Assembly: GCF_020184175.1 (NCBI RefSeq)
Contig: NC_065531.1
Location: 18,621,213-18,685,212, forward strand
DNA: 64,000 bases
From: Aphis gossypii
Taxonomy: Eukaryota; Arthropoda; Insecta; Hemiptera; Aphididae
Reading direction: 5' to 3'
Shown here: piece by piece, positions 24,055 to 36,390 of the stretch
Layout of the letters: every line of letters begins with the position of its first letter
Numbering within the stretch: position 1 is the stretch's first letter
The notes under the pieces: model-generated
What the model was told of the DNA's origin: nothing
Database searches by the model: none
What the model saw: the letters and a program-made list of their open reading frames with translations, nothing else
Program-made: the position numbers and the translations under genes

Positions 24055-24502
24055 TTTCTAGTTTCTATTGTACCTACCTATACGTTTGTACTAGCAGTGG
24101 GTGTATCATATTTATTTTCAATACTCTTTGGAGCACCATTGACTACTAAACTAAAACAGACATTTGTATTTTCTTTACTTGCAACAGCACTCATAATATT
24201 ACGCCGACTGCCATTCGGTTCGGATCAAATGTATACTGTTAACTGATTGTTATGAAACTGAATTTGATATAGCTTTGTAGAAGTATTTGAAAAGAACAAT
24301 TTCCTAGCAACAATTTTTGGAGGATAGGGTTTATTGGCGCAGCAGTAATACCATTCGACTGGGATACTGAATGGTTGAGAACACTGAATGTCCAATTCCA
24401 CATTCAGTTGGGTTAATAGCTTGACATTTATTAGTTAATGTTTACGAAATAATATGTTGGAAGTTTAAAACGTTGAAAAAATAATCTATTAAAAAAAAAA
24501 AA
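24055..24502 (+). pseudogene. decayed PIGF pseudogene (GPI-anchor biosynthesis, class F)
   Basis: PIGF is an ER membrane protein that partners the GPI ethanolamine-phosphate transferases. The + strand reads LFSILFGAPL at 24115-24144 and QTFVFSLLATA at 24157-24189, matching the VLYGAPL...ETFLFAVILST block of animal PIGF. After frameshifts and stops (TGA at 24244) come FEKNNFLATIFGG near 24280-24327, then IGAAVIPFDWDTEW at 24333-24374, matching the family's GAxPIPLDW. CPIPHSVGLIA (about 24388-24420) follows in the WPI position. Blocks are in the right order and roughly the right spacing, but in three frames. The N-terminal half is absent. A run of 12 A at 24491-24502 could be a poly(A) tail of a processed copy; alternatively TTTCAG at about 24047-24052 marks an old splice acceptor. 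It cannot encode protein. Confidence 0.72.
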
Positions 24503-25383
24503 TAAAAAATTTGACGACTTGTTAGTATGTAGGAAATAATATAGCATACAATAAAGTGGTTCTTATATAAAAAATTATATAAATTTGTCATTAAGTAATA
24601 TAAAATTTGAAACGTATAACTCCAGAACAAATATAGAAATCCATTTATAGTATAAAGAATAATCCAATAAGTATTCTTAGTAACTTCTGAACACCAATAA
24701 TGTAAAATAATAAATAATTTATATTATTAAAACAATTGAACTAATAATATTGATATCCTCGCAGTCAAGGTATTTATTTATAAAAGCTATTATTGATTTA
24801 GTCATTTTAAGTTTTCATAAATAACTAACAAGCTCAATTATTGTGTAATGTTTAATAATATAGTTTTTACTTGTAGAGCATTATAATAACTAATTAGTGA
24901 CATGAAATGTTTTATTGCTATCGAACTCAATAAATGTATATAATATTATATACGTACATAATAATATAATATAGATATTACTATATTAGGTATATATTGT
25001 ACATTTTATTATACACTATATCATAATACTACACATTGCTGAGATTGTATCTATAATATAATAATATAATATTAACAAGACCTCGGCCAACGGTTTTACT
25101 TTTTTATTTCCCAATGTGCCCACATCGAAATGTTTATTAACTACTTTTGACACGACCATAATAATAATACTATTACGGTGCTCGGCGACCGGTGGTGTTA
25201 CATTTTATTTCGACGTTTTATTGCGTTTTATTACCGTCCAGCCCGGACGCACCGCTACACACCACGACCATCGGTGCTAAAAAAGGGGTTTTTTATTTTT
25301 TTTTTTTTTTTATTTTAGTTAGGTACGCAACCGGTTTCTAAATACTGAAATTATTATTATTATTGTTCAGTTCGTTATCAACG
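24503..25383. other. AT-rich non-coding DNA
   Basis: I see no gene. There are TA-rich tracts near 24930-25060 and T runs near 25290-25310. Confidence 0.5.
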
Positions 25384-25404
25384 TTATTATTATTATTATT
25401 ATTA
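25384..25404. repeat. (TTA)n microsatellite
   Basis: Seven uninterrupted TTA units. Confidence 0.85.
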
Positions 25405-27979
25405 GGCACTATTGCTATACGGCGCTCGTTAAAAAAAAAATAAAAAAATTATACCCATAAAAAATCCGGTACATTTGATTTATCCATTCGCGGTACACAA
25501 CCGAGTTTTATATTACTATATTACACACGCACTCACATACATATTATGTACGTTGCATGGAGGCTTACACGCATGCGGTGCCCACAGGGTAAACCAAAAA
25601 CTCACGTGAGATCCCCCCGCAGCAGGTGGCCCCCGTAGTATGTAAGACATTAAGCACAGTAACTGCGATAATGGCTGCAGTGTGTTAATTCGGGTGGTTG
25701 TTGCGTATACGCAAGTATAGATATTATTATTTTAAAGCGCGAACGCGAATTGATCTATGGTTCTCGTTATAAATGTTTTTTTTTTACGTTTAAACATTAT
25801 TGATTTTAAATAATAACAATAGTTAATCATTATTATTATTATTACCATACTCATTACCGGCGCATATAAATACGATTTCGCACCGATATTATGCTGCGGT
25901 TTCCTTTCATTATACCACCGCAGACACCGGCATACGAGATTTCGCATGATCAGTTGTACAATATGTATTTTGTAATATTATAATAACCACCGTCGTACGA
26001 TGTGTAGGTACCTACATTAAAAATAAATTATAAAACGTACAATATCGTATATCGTAACTATATATATATGACGTGTGTAACGCACGTCGAATAACACAAT
26101 TTACCGTAATCTATTATTCTTCGAGCCCCGGATGTGGAGCATAGAAAACAAATTATTATTGTCTTATATACACCGCAGTGGTATTGTTTCGTTAGTGATG
26201 AGACACGCGAACACGACATTAATATAATACGTTGGCTGGCCGACACCGTCCACCTTTATATCGCATCGATATCGATCGACTAAAATAACGAACTGGTATC
26301 ATATATCTTGGTTAATAATAATGTCGCATTACCTATAATTACCACGCACTAGTTAATTAAACGATATACCTACCTATGCCATTATTGTACAATCATTAAT
26401 ATTAGATATTATTATTATTATTACTATTCATATTATTAGTCATTACGTGGAAATTTGACTCGTCTAGAGTGTTTCCTTTCGAATAATCATGTCTAAGGTT
26501 ATTTTTTTAGTTTACTGTTTTTCACATACCTACTTTTCACCTCGAATTTTCATCTAACAGATTTTTTTTTGAAAATCTAAAAATTCGTGCATGAAGAAGA
26601 TCAATTATTGATTGTTTTATGTTCTTATTTGCCATCGGCGTAGTCACGGTCTTATATTTTTGTTCGCTTTATACCTATTTATAAAGTATATACCCGATTT
26701 CATTAATAGAAAAAAAAACCAATATAGTACCTGATGACTTTTTTTTTAGGTGCGCGCAAAGAATAATGTAAAACCTGTGTATTATAATATATTAACAGGA
26801 ATTTGCAGGCTTTTGACAGGAATAGAAAAAAAAACAAAATATCATTCTTGCGATTTCGTTTTGATGACGGAACAAAGCTATTATTATAATACTCACGAGT
26901 ACACGCGTTGATCTTAGTTATTTTTTCACAGTCAAAATTCAACGATATCGCGGAAATGAGCGGAATTCACATGGGTATACACCATCATTTTGTTATTGGA
27001 CTCCGAAAGGATCGTGTTGTCTGGGTCAGACGATGACGTATCATATTATTATCATTGACAGTCGAGGAGATCTAATAATAATTTTGATGATGTATACGAT
27101 ACTTTATAATAATATATTATATTGTCGCGTACTCGTGTGTGTCACTACATATACGTAGATATACCTATACTCGATCTACGCGTCTGTCCGCCGTGTGACG
27201 ACGACCGACGGAATTCGTCGCCACGCATCACGGACAATGTGAGACAACCGTTTAATATGGTAATCGATCTGGTCAAAAAATTCTCACCTCATAATACACT
27301 TAAAAATAATATGCGCGTGTGACGCGTATACGATTTTCGAGTTGGTAAATCGACGAAGAGACGTCACGCGACCAGAACACGCCGCGCAAATAAAAGCGAC
27401 TATATCGTATATAATACGCATATATCAACGTCTTCGACGACTGCTCCGGGCCGAGTTCCAGACCCCCCACATGTACGAGATACACTCTACGCATAATATA
27501 CGTTCGTAAATGATTTATAAATTACGCGGAATATCGCATCGTATTCGGCCCGTGACTTTTTCAATTTAAAAAAATCGTCTAGACCCTTTTGAATACATTA
27601 CCCATATATATCCACTGCAATACTGATTCATTAATTATTACATTCTAGAGTCTAACCAGGGTCTAGATATGTATTCAGATATAAAATCATTTCAAGGGAA
27701 ATTTAAATCATTACACAACCGCATTAATGAACAGCTTTTGAGATCATTCCGTGCGTTGTAAAATAGTAATCGAATCGTCTAATAATCAACTCCATAATGG
27801 GAAACTATAAAAATGTATTTTATTAAAAAATATAATTTATAAAACCTACAAAATTAATTTTTAATACGATTCTATGACTTTTAAGTACCCGAGAAAAAAA
27901 TCGAGTTGTTTCAAAAACTCTTTTTCTTTAAAATGAATCTATAATTTACAGATGGCCGTCGATAAGTCGTACCAATATA
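25405..27979. other. non-coding DNA
   Basis: Alternating AT-rich and CpG-containing stretches (for instance 27120-27480) without a convincing reading frame, RNA gene or element. Confidence 0.5.
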
Positions 27980-28518
27980 ATTGCAAAACAACGGTTTTCT
28001 TAAAACTGCTCTTAAAGAAAGTAATGAACTAGAAATATTTCATTCAAGTCTTTCCGTGAAAGAGATTTTAAAGGTATTAAAAGTTTTGCTAAAAAAATGA
28101 TTACTGTTTTTTTAGCACTTATCTTTGCGAACAGACATTTTCAATAGTTAAATGTCGAAAAAATAAATTGTTCACGATTAAGCGACGAATACTTGAATGC
28201 AGTTTTAAGAATATCAACATCCAATATAAAAGCGGATAAAAGCGAAATAACAAGAAAAAATCGACTTCTATAACAATAGTTACTAGAAACTAAATATTTA
28301 TATACTTTTACACTCGATAATTATTTAATCTAACTAATAAAGACAACTTCGCACTGTGAAACTCATAGTATGATTATTGCACTATTCATAAATATATTAG
28401 TATTATGTAATATGTTAAAATTATATTTTTAGTAACGTTTATTTTAGTTTTGTATGTGGCCTTAAATAAAATGACTGATAAAAAATATGACATTTAAGTA
28501 AAAGGTTACTGACCCTTG
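27980..28518 (+). pseudogene. relic of a second hAT transposase (Buster/Charlie-like) with right terminus
   Basis: The + strand reads TYLCEQTFSIVKCRKNK at 28117-28167. After a one-base frameshift near 28170 it reads SRLSDEYLNAVLRISTSNIK at 28172-28231, ending at a stop at 28271. TYLCEQTFS and LxxxLRISTSNI are conserved in the C-terminal dimerisation region of hAT transposases related to the ZBED5/GTF2IRD2 lineage. Upstream scraps (FHSSLSVKE, LKVLKVLL, about 28050-28090) fit the region just before it. About 245 bp after the stop, AAAAGGTTACTGACCCTTG (28500-28518) looks like a hAT right end, whose reverse complement CAAGGGTCAGTAACC resembles Charlie-type termini. No left end is found, so the element is 5'-truncated and dead. 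Confidence 0.78.
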
Positions 28519-31500
28519 ATCTAGACTCACTCAGACAGAGTATAAAATGAGATAAAACTTATTGACATATCTGTGTCACAGAATCAGTTAGCATCCCTAA
28601 ATAGTAAATTTTCTGTTAGCATTTTTCTGCCATAGTTTAATAATTCTACACAATTAAAAAATTTTTGGAAAACATTATTATACCTACACCACCTATATAC
28701 GTCATACATATAACGATATGATATTAAATATTTTATTAATCACGGTTCGTGTGGCGCCAAGGCAGGTGTGCCAGTATAATATTTAAAGTGATGACTGATG
28801 ACTGATGATCTATACTATACTATACTATACTCGAGTATAGACAGCTATGCGATTTTCTTAATCTCAACGGATTATTATTTGTATACTACGTGTGGATATA
28901 AAATAAAACTATAATATCGAATATCAACGAATAGTTTTCAAATGTATTATGTATATAGGTGATATAATAATATATAAAAAAAATGATTAAAAAAAAACAT
29001 GCTTTATATGTATCTTAAATATTTTTAAGTTTTTGACCAAGAAACATTTTTTTTTATCAACAATTGTAGAAAAAAAACTAATAGAAAATAGAAAATTTCA
29101 AATTTTTATAAATAACTTAAAAAATCTAAATATTTTGAAAAGCATACCATGTATAAATAATATTGTGGTCAATTACTTATACCTGCATTCGTTTATTCGA
29201 TTTAAAATTACAATAAAATAAGATTTTATAGAAAACGAGTTTTACGTATACGATACCGAATTCCCAATTTTTTTTTCTCTTAATTACCAAAAATTTACTA
29301 GGAGATTTTTTTTGGATTTTACTCCCAATGTACCAAACTACTTTCACTTTTCTACCGGAAAGGTATCGAAACATTTTTTCTACTTTAAAAAGCGTTTTCA
29401 AAAACAAAAAAAGAAATATCATAGTCAAATAAATAAATTTGTTGCTTCATTAACAATCTATAAAATGGAGATGAGTATAATAGTTGGCGATCACTCTATA
29501 ATACATAAATTTATAAGAACTATTTATACAATTTTCTTTCTTTTGCACTAATCAGTTGTATTTTATATGCTTTGAGTAGATGATATATACAGTATACACA
29601 AATTTTTATTTTTAGTACCTTTACTTATAAAATATTTTAAGTGCATCATATTTATTCATTAACTCATTACAATACCTCCGACCAGAACACATGTCATATT
29701 AATGTAATAACAGTAATTAACAATTACGGCGTATAATATATACATCTGAACCACAATAACGTTATAATTATAATAAAATATAAGAATAGATTTTGTAATG
29801 AATTCGTTAGTATAATATTGTTTATAAATATAATATAATACGTATACATTATATAAATGCTTTATAGGTATACAATAAATAATACAGTAAATTGTAAATT
29901 CGTAACGCTGCGCGATCGACCACCGCAGTCGCTCGCCGGTATCGTGCAGCGTTTAAAATCATGTTATTCGTCGGCGACTATAGCTGCAGCGTCAGTGTGA
30001 CGCGATATTGATAATCGTATCGTTATAATATTATACGATATTTACGATGCAATATTATAACAATGACATTTTTGACAAACACAGTCGCATCGTTAATATA
30101 GTTTCTGAAAAAAAAATAAATAATAATTTTAAAATGTAAAACGATCAACATAGTTGAGGGAACACGCGAGATGAAGCCCTTCACACTTTACTAAACTGTT
30201 ATATGCATTTCAGCACCTCATAGGTAGTGTGCTCGCCGTGAGCCTCATATGTCATATAGTAGTATACAGTTTTAAATGCGAAAAACATAAGCCGGACAGA
30301 TGTCACAGTGACCGGGTTTTGATCACAGCTCTCACCAGTGTATGGCAATATATTTTTTTATAATATTATATGTATAGATTAAAATAGTATATAATGTTTA
30401 AAAAATCAGGTAGTCCATTGAGTGTTATTGTATAGAGTTACAAATCATAAGCAATCGTTCAATAGAAATTGGGGTTTTCGACTTTAAATAGATTATAGGA
30501 CACATCAAATTGCATAATATTTATTGTCGAATCCGGTAACTAAGTGTTATTATTATTGAATTATCGTACATAAACCAACAACAAAATTGTATCCATTTAT
30601 TTTTTTTACCTACACCACTTTCTTTCGCTACCGAAGAAAAATCTCGTATTCTGTCTGAAAACAAAGTAAATATGCACATAATATATGACTGTATGCGTGT
30701 TGATGATGCGCCTATATTATTATGTTTTTATTGAATATTTAAGAAAAAAATATGAAAAACATTTATTGAAACCATTATAATTACCTGATATTATTAAAAT
30801 ATAATAATATAAATATTAAATATAGGTAAAATTATAATTTATATTAAACTGCGCTGAAATCGACTGCTATAATATTTCAATTATACTTTGTATGGCGTTG
30901 TTGGTAGAATCACGTAGCCTTCAGTAGATATTTAGATAGGCATTCCTAAACATTTGATTTCGGGCAAAACTATTAACAATAATAAAAACGTGCCCCCTTC
31001 GAAGTCTACCGCGACACTGCGCGACCCTCGGGCGAGTCTCGCACAATATAACCAAATAAATAAAATATCTATGTATGCGCTATGTGTGTAAGCGTGACAC
31101 AATATTAATACGTAGGTCGTAGATCACAAAATTGATTTTGTTTGTTTGCGCCAAAATTATGATAAATCGCCAAGCTCACCTTAGTGTTATATACTCTGCA
31201 GCAGCAGCACTAGATTTTGAGCAAAGTCACGATCGAGTACACAATATGTAATATAACTCAACTATACATATCATTATAATAATATAACATACATAATAAT
31301 GTATATGTTAGCGTTAGTTATACACGATTTACACAATGTCAATGTATAAATAAGTTTGTTCATTATAAATGTAATGAATCAAAAACGTAATATTTCACAA
31401 TATGAAAGAGTCGACATTTTTACAACTATCGAAACTGATATGTTGAATAGGCGGTTATTATATTTTAGACTTGAGTAAAAATCCATCCAAACATAGAACT

Positions 31501-31567
31501 TCATTGTGTGTGTAATCGGTCAATTAGAAGGTCACGGCACCATTTTCCATTTAGTCGTCTTCAGGGG
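28519..31567. other. non-coding DNA with short tandem and palindromic tracts
   Basis: It contains a GATGACT-type doublet and four CTATA-type units at about 28799-28830, ending in the 16-bp palindrome CTATACTCGAGTATAG (28825-28840). The 29030-29560 stretch is A/T-homopolymeric with chance frames. A CpG-richer patch lies at 29900-30010. I see no gene. Confidence 0.5.
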
Positions 31568-33940
31568 TCACACGCATAGGACGGTGATTGAAAATAGTTT
31601 GGAAATGAGAGGACAGCAATGATCTGTTGAGGTTGATGTGCTACAAGTTGTGTATAGACTTTTTCGTAACATTTCGTACAGTTGGAATTCAGAGGTCTTT
31701 GTGGTAAGCGTGATTTTAGACATAAAAGGATGATGCTTTAATAATTTTACAGAGACGTTTTTATTAAAAGGCGTGACTGCACACGTGTAGGTAATTTTAC
31801 ATGGTACTCGTATTACAGTAGTGACATTTTGTATTGTCACGATGGACAACTGATCGGACATTCCGGATTTACAAACAACGAAAGCGCAAATGTGTTGCTC
31901 GATATTTTATTATAAATTATGTTGTCTCATCAAATACTCGGCCTATACAACGTGGTAGTTTTTTTTTTTTTTTTTGGCGGTGTAAATAGTAAACGAATAA
32001 TACGATGACGATCGTCCGCCGTTAATTCCGATCGTTTTATTGTCCACGTTCCCTCAATGTAAATATTACAATAAAAGTACACAAAGTTTTAATATTGGAA
32101 TACAAATACATTTTTTATACGTCTAGTAGTCACAACTCGCTACCGCACGCAAGTATATCTTCTGCCCGATCGCATGACGTATAATAATGCCGTATTTTCG
32201 GACTAACGAACGCTGCTCTCGAATCATTGTCCAACGGATCCGTTTAATTCGCAACTCGGCCGGATATTAATGATAATATACGGACCGCATAGTGTGTCGG
32301 AAGAGTAATAATAACGTACCTGCATACGATAATATTATTATTAAAACGTACCCATTATTATTTATACACGCTCGTCGGTGTGTTACTCAAGCAGTATTAT
32401 AAAGCCAACAACATCGACTCGGTCGACTAGGTCGTGCAGTTTCATTTAACTTGCACTGCGCGAGAGACGATACACATAATAATAGCACATTGCGCGCTGA
32501 CGCCGTAATAACGAGTGTGTACGAGTGTAGTACACCTAAGTCGTCTCTTCGTCGTCGGTGTCCGGTTATTTGGGATTATTCAAAAACGGTACGTTATATT
32601 ATCGTGTGGTCCAACACAGAATATGCACCGCCGAGATCGCCGAATAATAACAACAATAAATAATAATATATATTTTTACGAGAACGGTTATAATTGCTAT
32701 AATTTAGCTTTGTTTTTTTTTCTATATTATGCTTATCGTTTCGATAACGCACCCGTTTTTATTATTAGGTACAGGTATGTATTTATAATAATATGTATAT
32801 TGTATACAGGCTGCAGTTGTAAACTTGTATCTACACGTTATTATTATTATAATGTCATATGGGTACGCACCGCTGCGCGCACTCTCGTTTTTTCCGCTTT
32901 CGTTTTCCGCGATGTATTATTGCATTACGTGTTTTTTTTTCCACGGCGTTACACATGTAGGTCGTCGATGAATTACACGCCGTTTTGTACATTATAGCAT
33001 GCCCGATGTACGCGCGCACATTATAGGTACTATATTATTATACATTTTTTTTTTCTTTGGTCGTAACGGTTTATCGCTGCAAATGTGTTCGCCGGACCGC
33101 GAACGTGGCTTTTGCGCGACGGCCAGGCCGCCGACTGCAAACTGCGTGTGTCTATCGTATGTTTAACGGCCCACGCGAATTTTTTTCCCTAAAAAACTAC
33201 AAATTCCCGACGACAGTCCGACACTCCGAACAACGTCAAATCATACACTAGCGGTTTGCTCGCACACGATCGAAATAAGTAGGTAGGTACCTACATCGTT
33301 CTCGCGAACGGACTCCGGACGTATATTCGACGTGTCACAGCAGTGCTTAGAATAAAAAAAAAAAAAAATTGTTAAGTAAAACTTAAAATGTAGGTCATAT
33401 TCTACAGCCGTTATAACAATATATAATATAAATCACACAGTATTATGCTGGGCTACTAAAGTCGTATACAACAACGCTGGTTCTTGTAAGACAAAAAAAA
33501 GAGATGAGTGCCAGGTTTTCGACGAACGGACGGATTCAATTTTGAGTAAAATACTTAAATATTTAGTAAAAATATTATGAGCATGTATACAGTATACGTA
33601 TACAGTCTATTGTACGCTGATTATTTATAATGCAGCCAACAGACCTTTAATGCGTGACATAATATTATTACATAGATAATCTCAAGTCGCAGCATCAAAC
33701 AGGATGTTTCTATCTCTTTTGGCAAATCTGCATCATGTAAAACGTTAACCAAGTGGTATAACACCTACATAATCTCTGCTTATAAATAATAACGTTATTA
33801 AACAGAAAACATAAGCACAACACAACTTTTAGAGAAATATAATTAATATATTATGTTTTAGTAATTTAAATATATGATTAAAATCTATGAAGTTATATTT
33901 TTAATGTAAATATTTTACTTAATCAAAATCCTAACTTTAA
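31568..33940. other. non-coding DNA, partly CpG-richer
   Basis: An antisense 97-codon frame (31568-31861) sits in unusually balanced sequence, but I recognise no domain. A T run lies at 31960-31974. Between 32380 and 33320 the DNA is CpG-richer with overlapping frames on one strand and no domain. No gene can be supported. Confidence 0.45.
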
Positions 33941-33943
33941 ACA

Positions 33944-34340
33944 TTATACAGTGAGCCAGAGAAACGGAAACATTTGAAATAACTTTTAAGAACGTGTAAA
34001 AAGATTATTTTCAATATTTATTGTGAAAAACGTAGAGCGTATGTACCTAATATACCAGTCGAGGTTCAAAACATAATATATATCAAGTTCGGAAAATAAT
34101 GGCAGTATAAGATGGCGACTGTTCTTCTGTATAATATACAGTGTATATGTATTCCTGAAATCGTGTGTGGAGATACACTTTTGGGCTCTATAAGGGTCGT
34201 TCTTGTAAGTCACGAGGATTTTAAGATGCCCAAAACTGGAAATTATGATTATTAACATATCCGTTGATATAAAAACGAGCCTCGTCCGACATCGATCTAA
34301 CTCAATGTAACCAATCACGAAATTCCCTATGATCGGAAAT
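33944..34340. repeat. possible unclassified dispersed repeat
   Basis: The stretch starts near TATACAGTGAGCCAGAGAAA, reminiscent of the ACAGGGTGAGCCA-type ends of dispersed repeats in insects, and has a base composition unlike its flanks. I see no matching right terminus and no recognisable protein in the 110-codon antisense frame. This is a weak call from pattern memory. Confidence 0.22.
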
Positions 34341-36173
34341 CAGACTGTTATCTCATTTTAGTATTGTGCCTTAAAAATTTTATTTAATATAACTTATAAT
34401 AATAGGTATCTTTAAAACGTTCATGGTATCTTTTAATAAAATCAATACCTAATTATTATTTCGTAAATCGAATTCAACATTTGCAATTACAAATAATTTT
34501 AACTTAAGTACATGGGATATTTAACCATATTTGATCGTTTAGTTCGTTTAAATGGTTTTGTATATATTTTATAGACTATAGTCTATAAAGCTAGCTGTAG
34601 TCAAAGTCAATAGTCAATACACATTATTATTATATAATATTTTAATCATTAAAACAAAATACCGAACAATAATTTTTGTTATATCTGTAGTTAGACGATT
34701 GCGATTCAGATCGATTTTAAATTCGCGCAACGCAACTTGGATACACATATATTGGTACATAGTGTTATACACTGATATATATGCCATAAATTGGAATATA
34801 TTGCTGGTAGAGTAAAATTATCTTGTAATGTGCCGATCTCGCTGGGTGCACTCGAGATGCACCGTTTGTTGCAGCTTGCAACTCGAGACATTGTGACCGT
34901 CATCTTGTCCGAGGTGGTCTTCATTATTACGTTATATGACGTGCACGAAGTATATATTATGTATATATTATGTTATTGTATTGCGGTGTGCGACATAAAT
35001 AACGCGGCCGGCCGACGCGATTTAGCGGGTATTCAGTTTGGTTTTTTTTCTTCTGCGGACTCACTGCTGCAATCGCCATATATAGACTTCGAGTCCCCTA
35101 TATCTTCCGCGTACGCATTTGCATAACGTTATATTATTATATCTGTGAATGATATATTGTATAGTTCGGGACACAATCCCATTGTGCGGTTCGTTTTACC
35201 GCCGCACGAACACCCAAAAAAAAAAAAAAAAAACAGCATCCGCGACGGTCTATATAATATAATACTCTATGCATTATATTATATTATTATTATTGTTATT
35301 ATTATTATAATATTGCGTTCTTCTATTGTCCGAAATAATTTCGTCCTACCGACGACCGACCGTACACGGTTACTGGTTACTATATTATACGACAGTATGG
35401 TGGTTATGCATATATTTTTGGCGTGCGTGACAGTCGGTAAAAAAATATAAATCGAAAAATCCGAAACGATGACCTTTATTCGTTTGTGTCATTCGAGCGC
35501 CGATAGCGTTCGACACTAACGTATACATTTTTGTTGTCCGGACAAGCGTGTGCAGTGTGGCGTCGAATTTGAAATGCGATCTGTCTCGCGAGTATATATT
35601 AAAGTCATTGTTATAAATTATAATAATATTATATAGAACCTCCGAAGAATTATTACGATATAGAATTTCCGACCCAACGAATAATAATTCACGTCGAAAT
35701 CATTCTTCGACCCGACCATCGGGTCAATTACAATTTACAATATAATATATTGTCTATAATATACAATAACAACACCATTGCCCCCCTCCCCTATGGTGTG
35801 TACCATGTTATATTACACAAGGCGATTCATCAAGCATGCCCCCAACTCTATTTCCTTTAATAATGAGCGTTTATTCAAATTCTGATTCTTTTTTTTGTAT
35901 TTTCAAATATATTTAATGTTTTACTTTATTTGTAAATACTTAGATATTTTTGTACCATATTATAGGAGCATCGTGTAACATACTAATTTCTGTTTTTAAA
36001 ATGAATACTTTCTTTTTTAACAGTGATTTTTTTTAATGTTATTTTAATATTATATCTAAATCAACATTTTAACAAGAAGTTTCTTCTGAGTTATTAAAAT
36101 AGACATTAGTCTTTATAAACAATTTCACATAAAAAAAAATTGTTGTACCTACTATTGGTTATAGAGTATTATA
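34341..36173. other. non-coding DNA
   Basis: It includes a perfect 22-bp palindrome at 34568-34589 centred on GACTATAGTC, a more balanced stretch at 34790-34930 with frames on both strands and no domain, an A run at 35218-35233, and an ATT-rich compound tract at about 35274-35314. No gene is supported. Confidence 0.5.
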
Positions 36174-36181
36174 GTCTATTC
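36174..36181. repeat. left 8-bp target duplication of the hAT MITE
   Basis: GTCTATTC, repeated exactly at 36383-36390. Confidence 0.88.
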
Positions 36182-36382
36182 TAGGTATGGCAAATCCATG
36201 GCACACGAAGATTTTTACTATAATATATTATATAATATTATAGGTAGGTAATAGGTAAAGTAAACATACTTAAAATTTTGTTTTTATAAAAAATATTTTT
36301 CATGGCACGCTTTAAAAAATATAAAACTTCTAAAAAAAATGTAATTTTTGGCACGTAGTGTTCAAAAGGTTTGCCACCCCTG
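36182..36382. mobile_element. 201-bp non-autonomous hAT element (MITE)
   Basis: The left end reads TAGGTATGGCAAATCC and the reverse complement of the right end reads CAGGGGTGGCAAACC. They share AGG..TGGCAAA. A GGCACAC (left) and GTGCC (right, as reverse complement) pair follows inside. The element is flanked by a perfect 8-bp duplication GTCTATTC. It has no reading frame, so it must have been moved by a transposase made elsewhere. CAGGGGTGGCAAACC-type ends are usual for hAT elements. Confidence 0.88.
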
Positions 36383-36390
36383 GTCTATTC
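36383..36390. repeat. right 8-bp target duplication of the hAT MITE
   Basis: GTCTATTC, identical to the left copy. Confidence 0.88.

Noticed and set aside
31568..31861. Antisense 97-codon frame in balanced sequence with Cys/His patterns recalling C2H2 zinc fingers
   Set aside because: The Cys, hydrophobic and His spacings do not fit the finger consensus in any single frame, and no linker is present.
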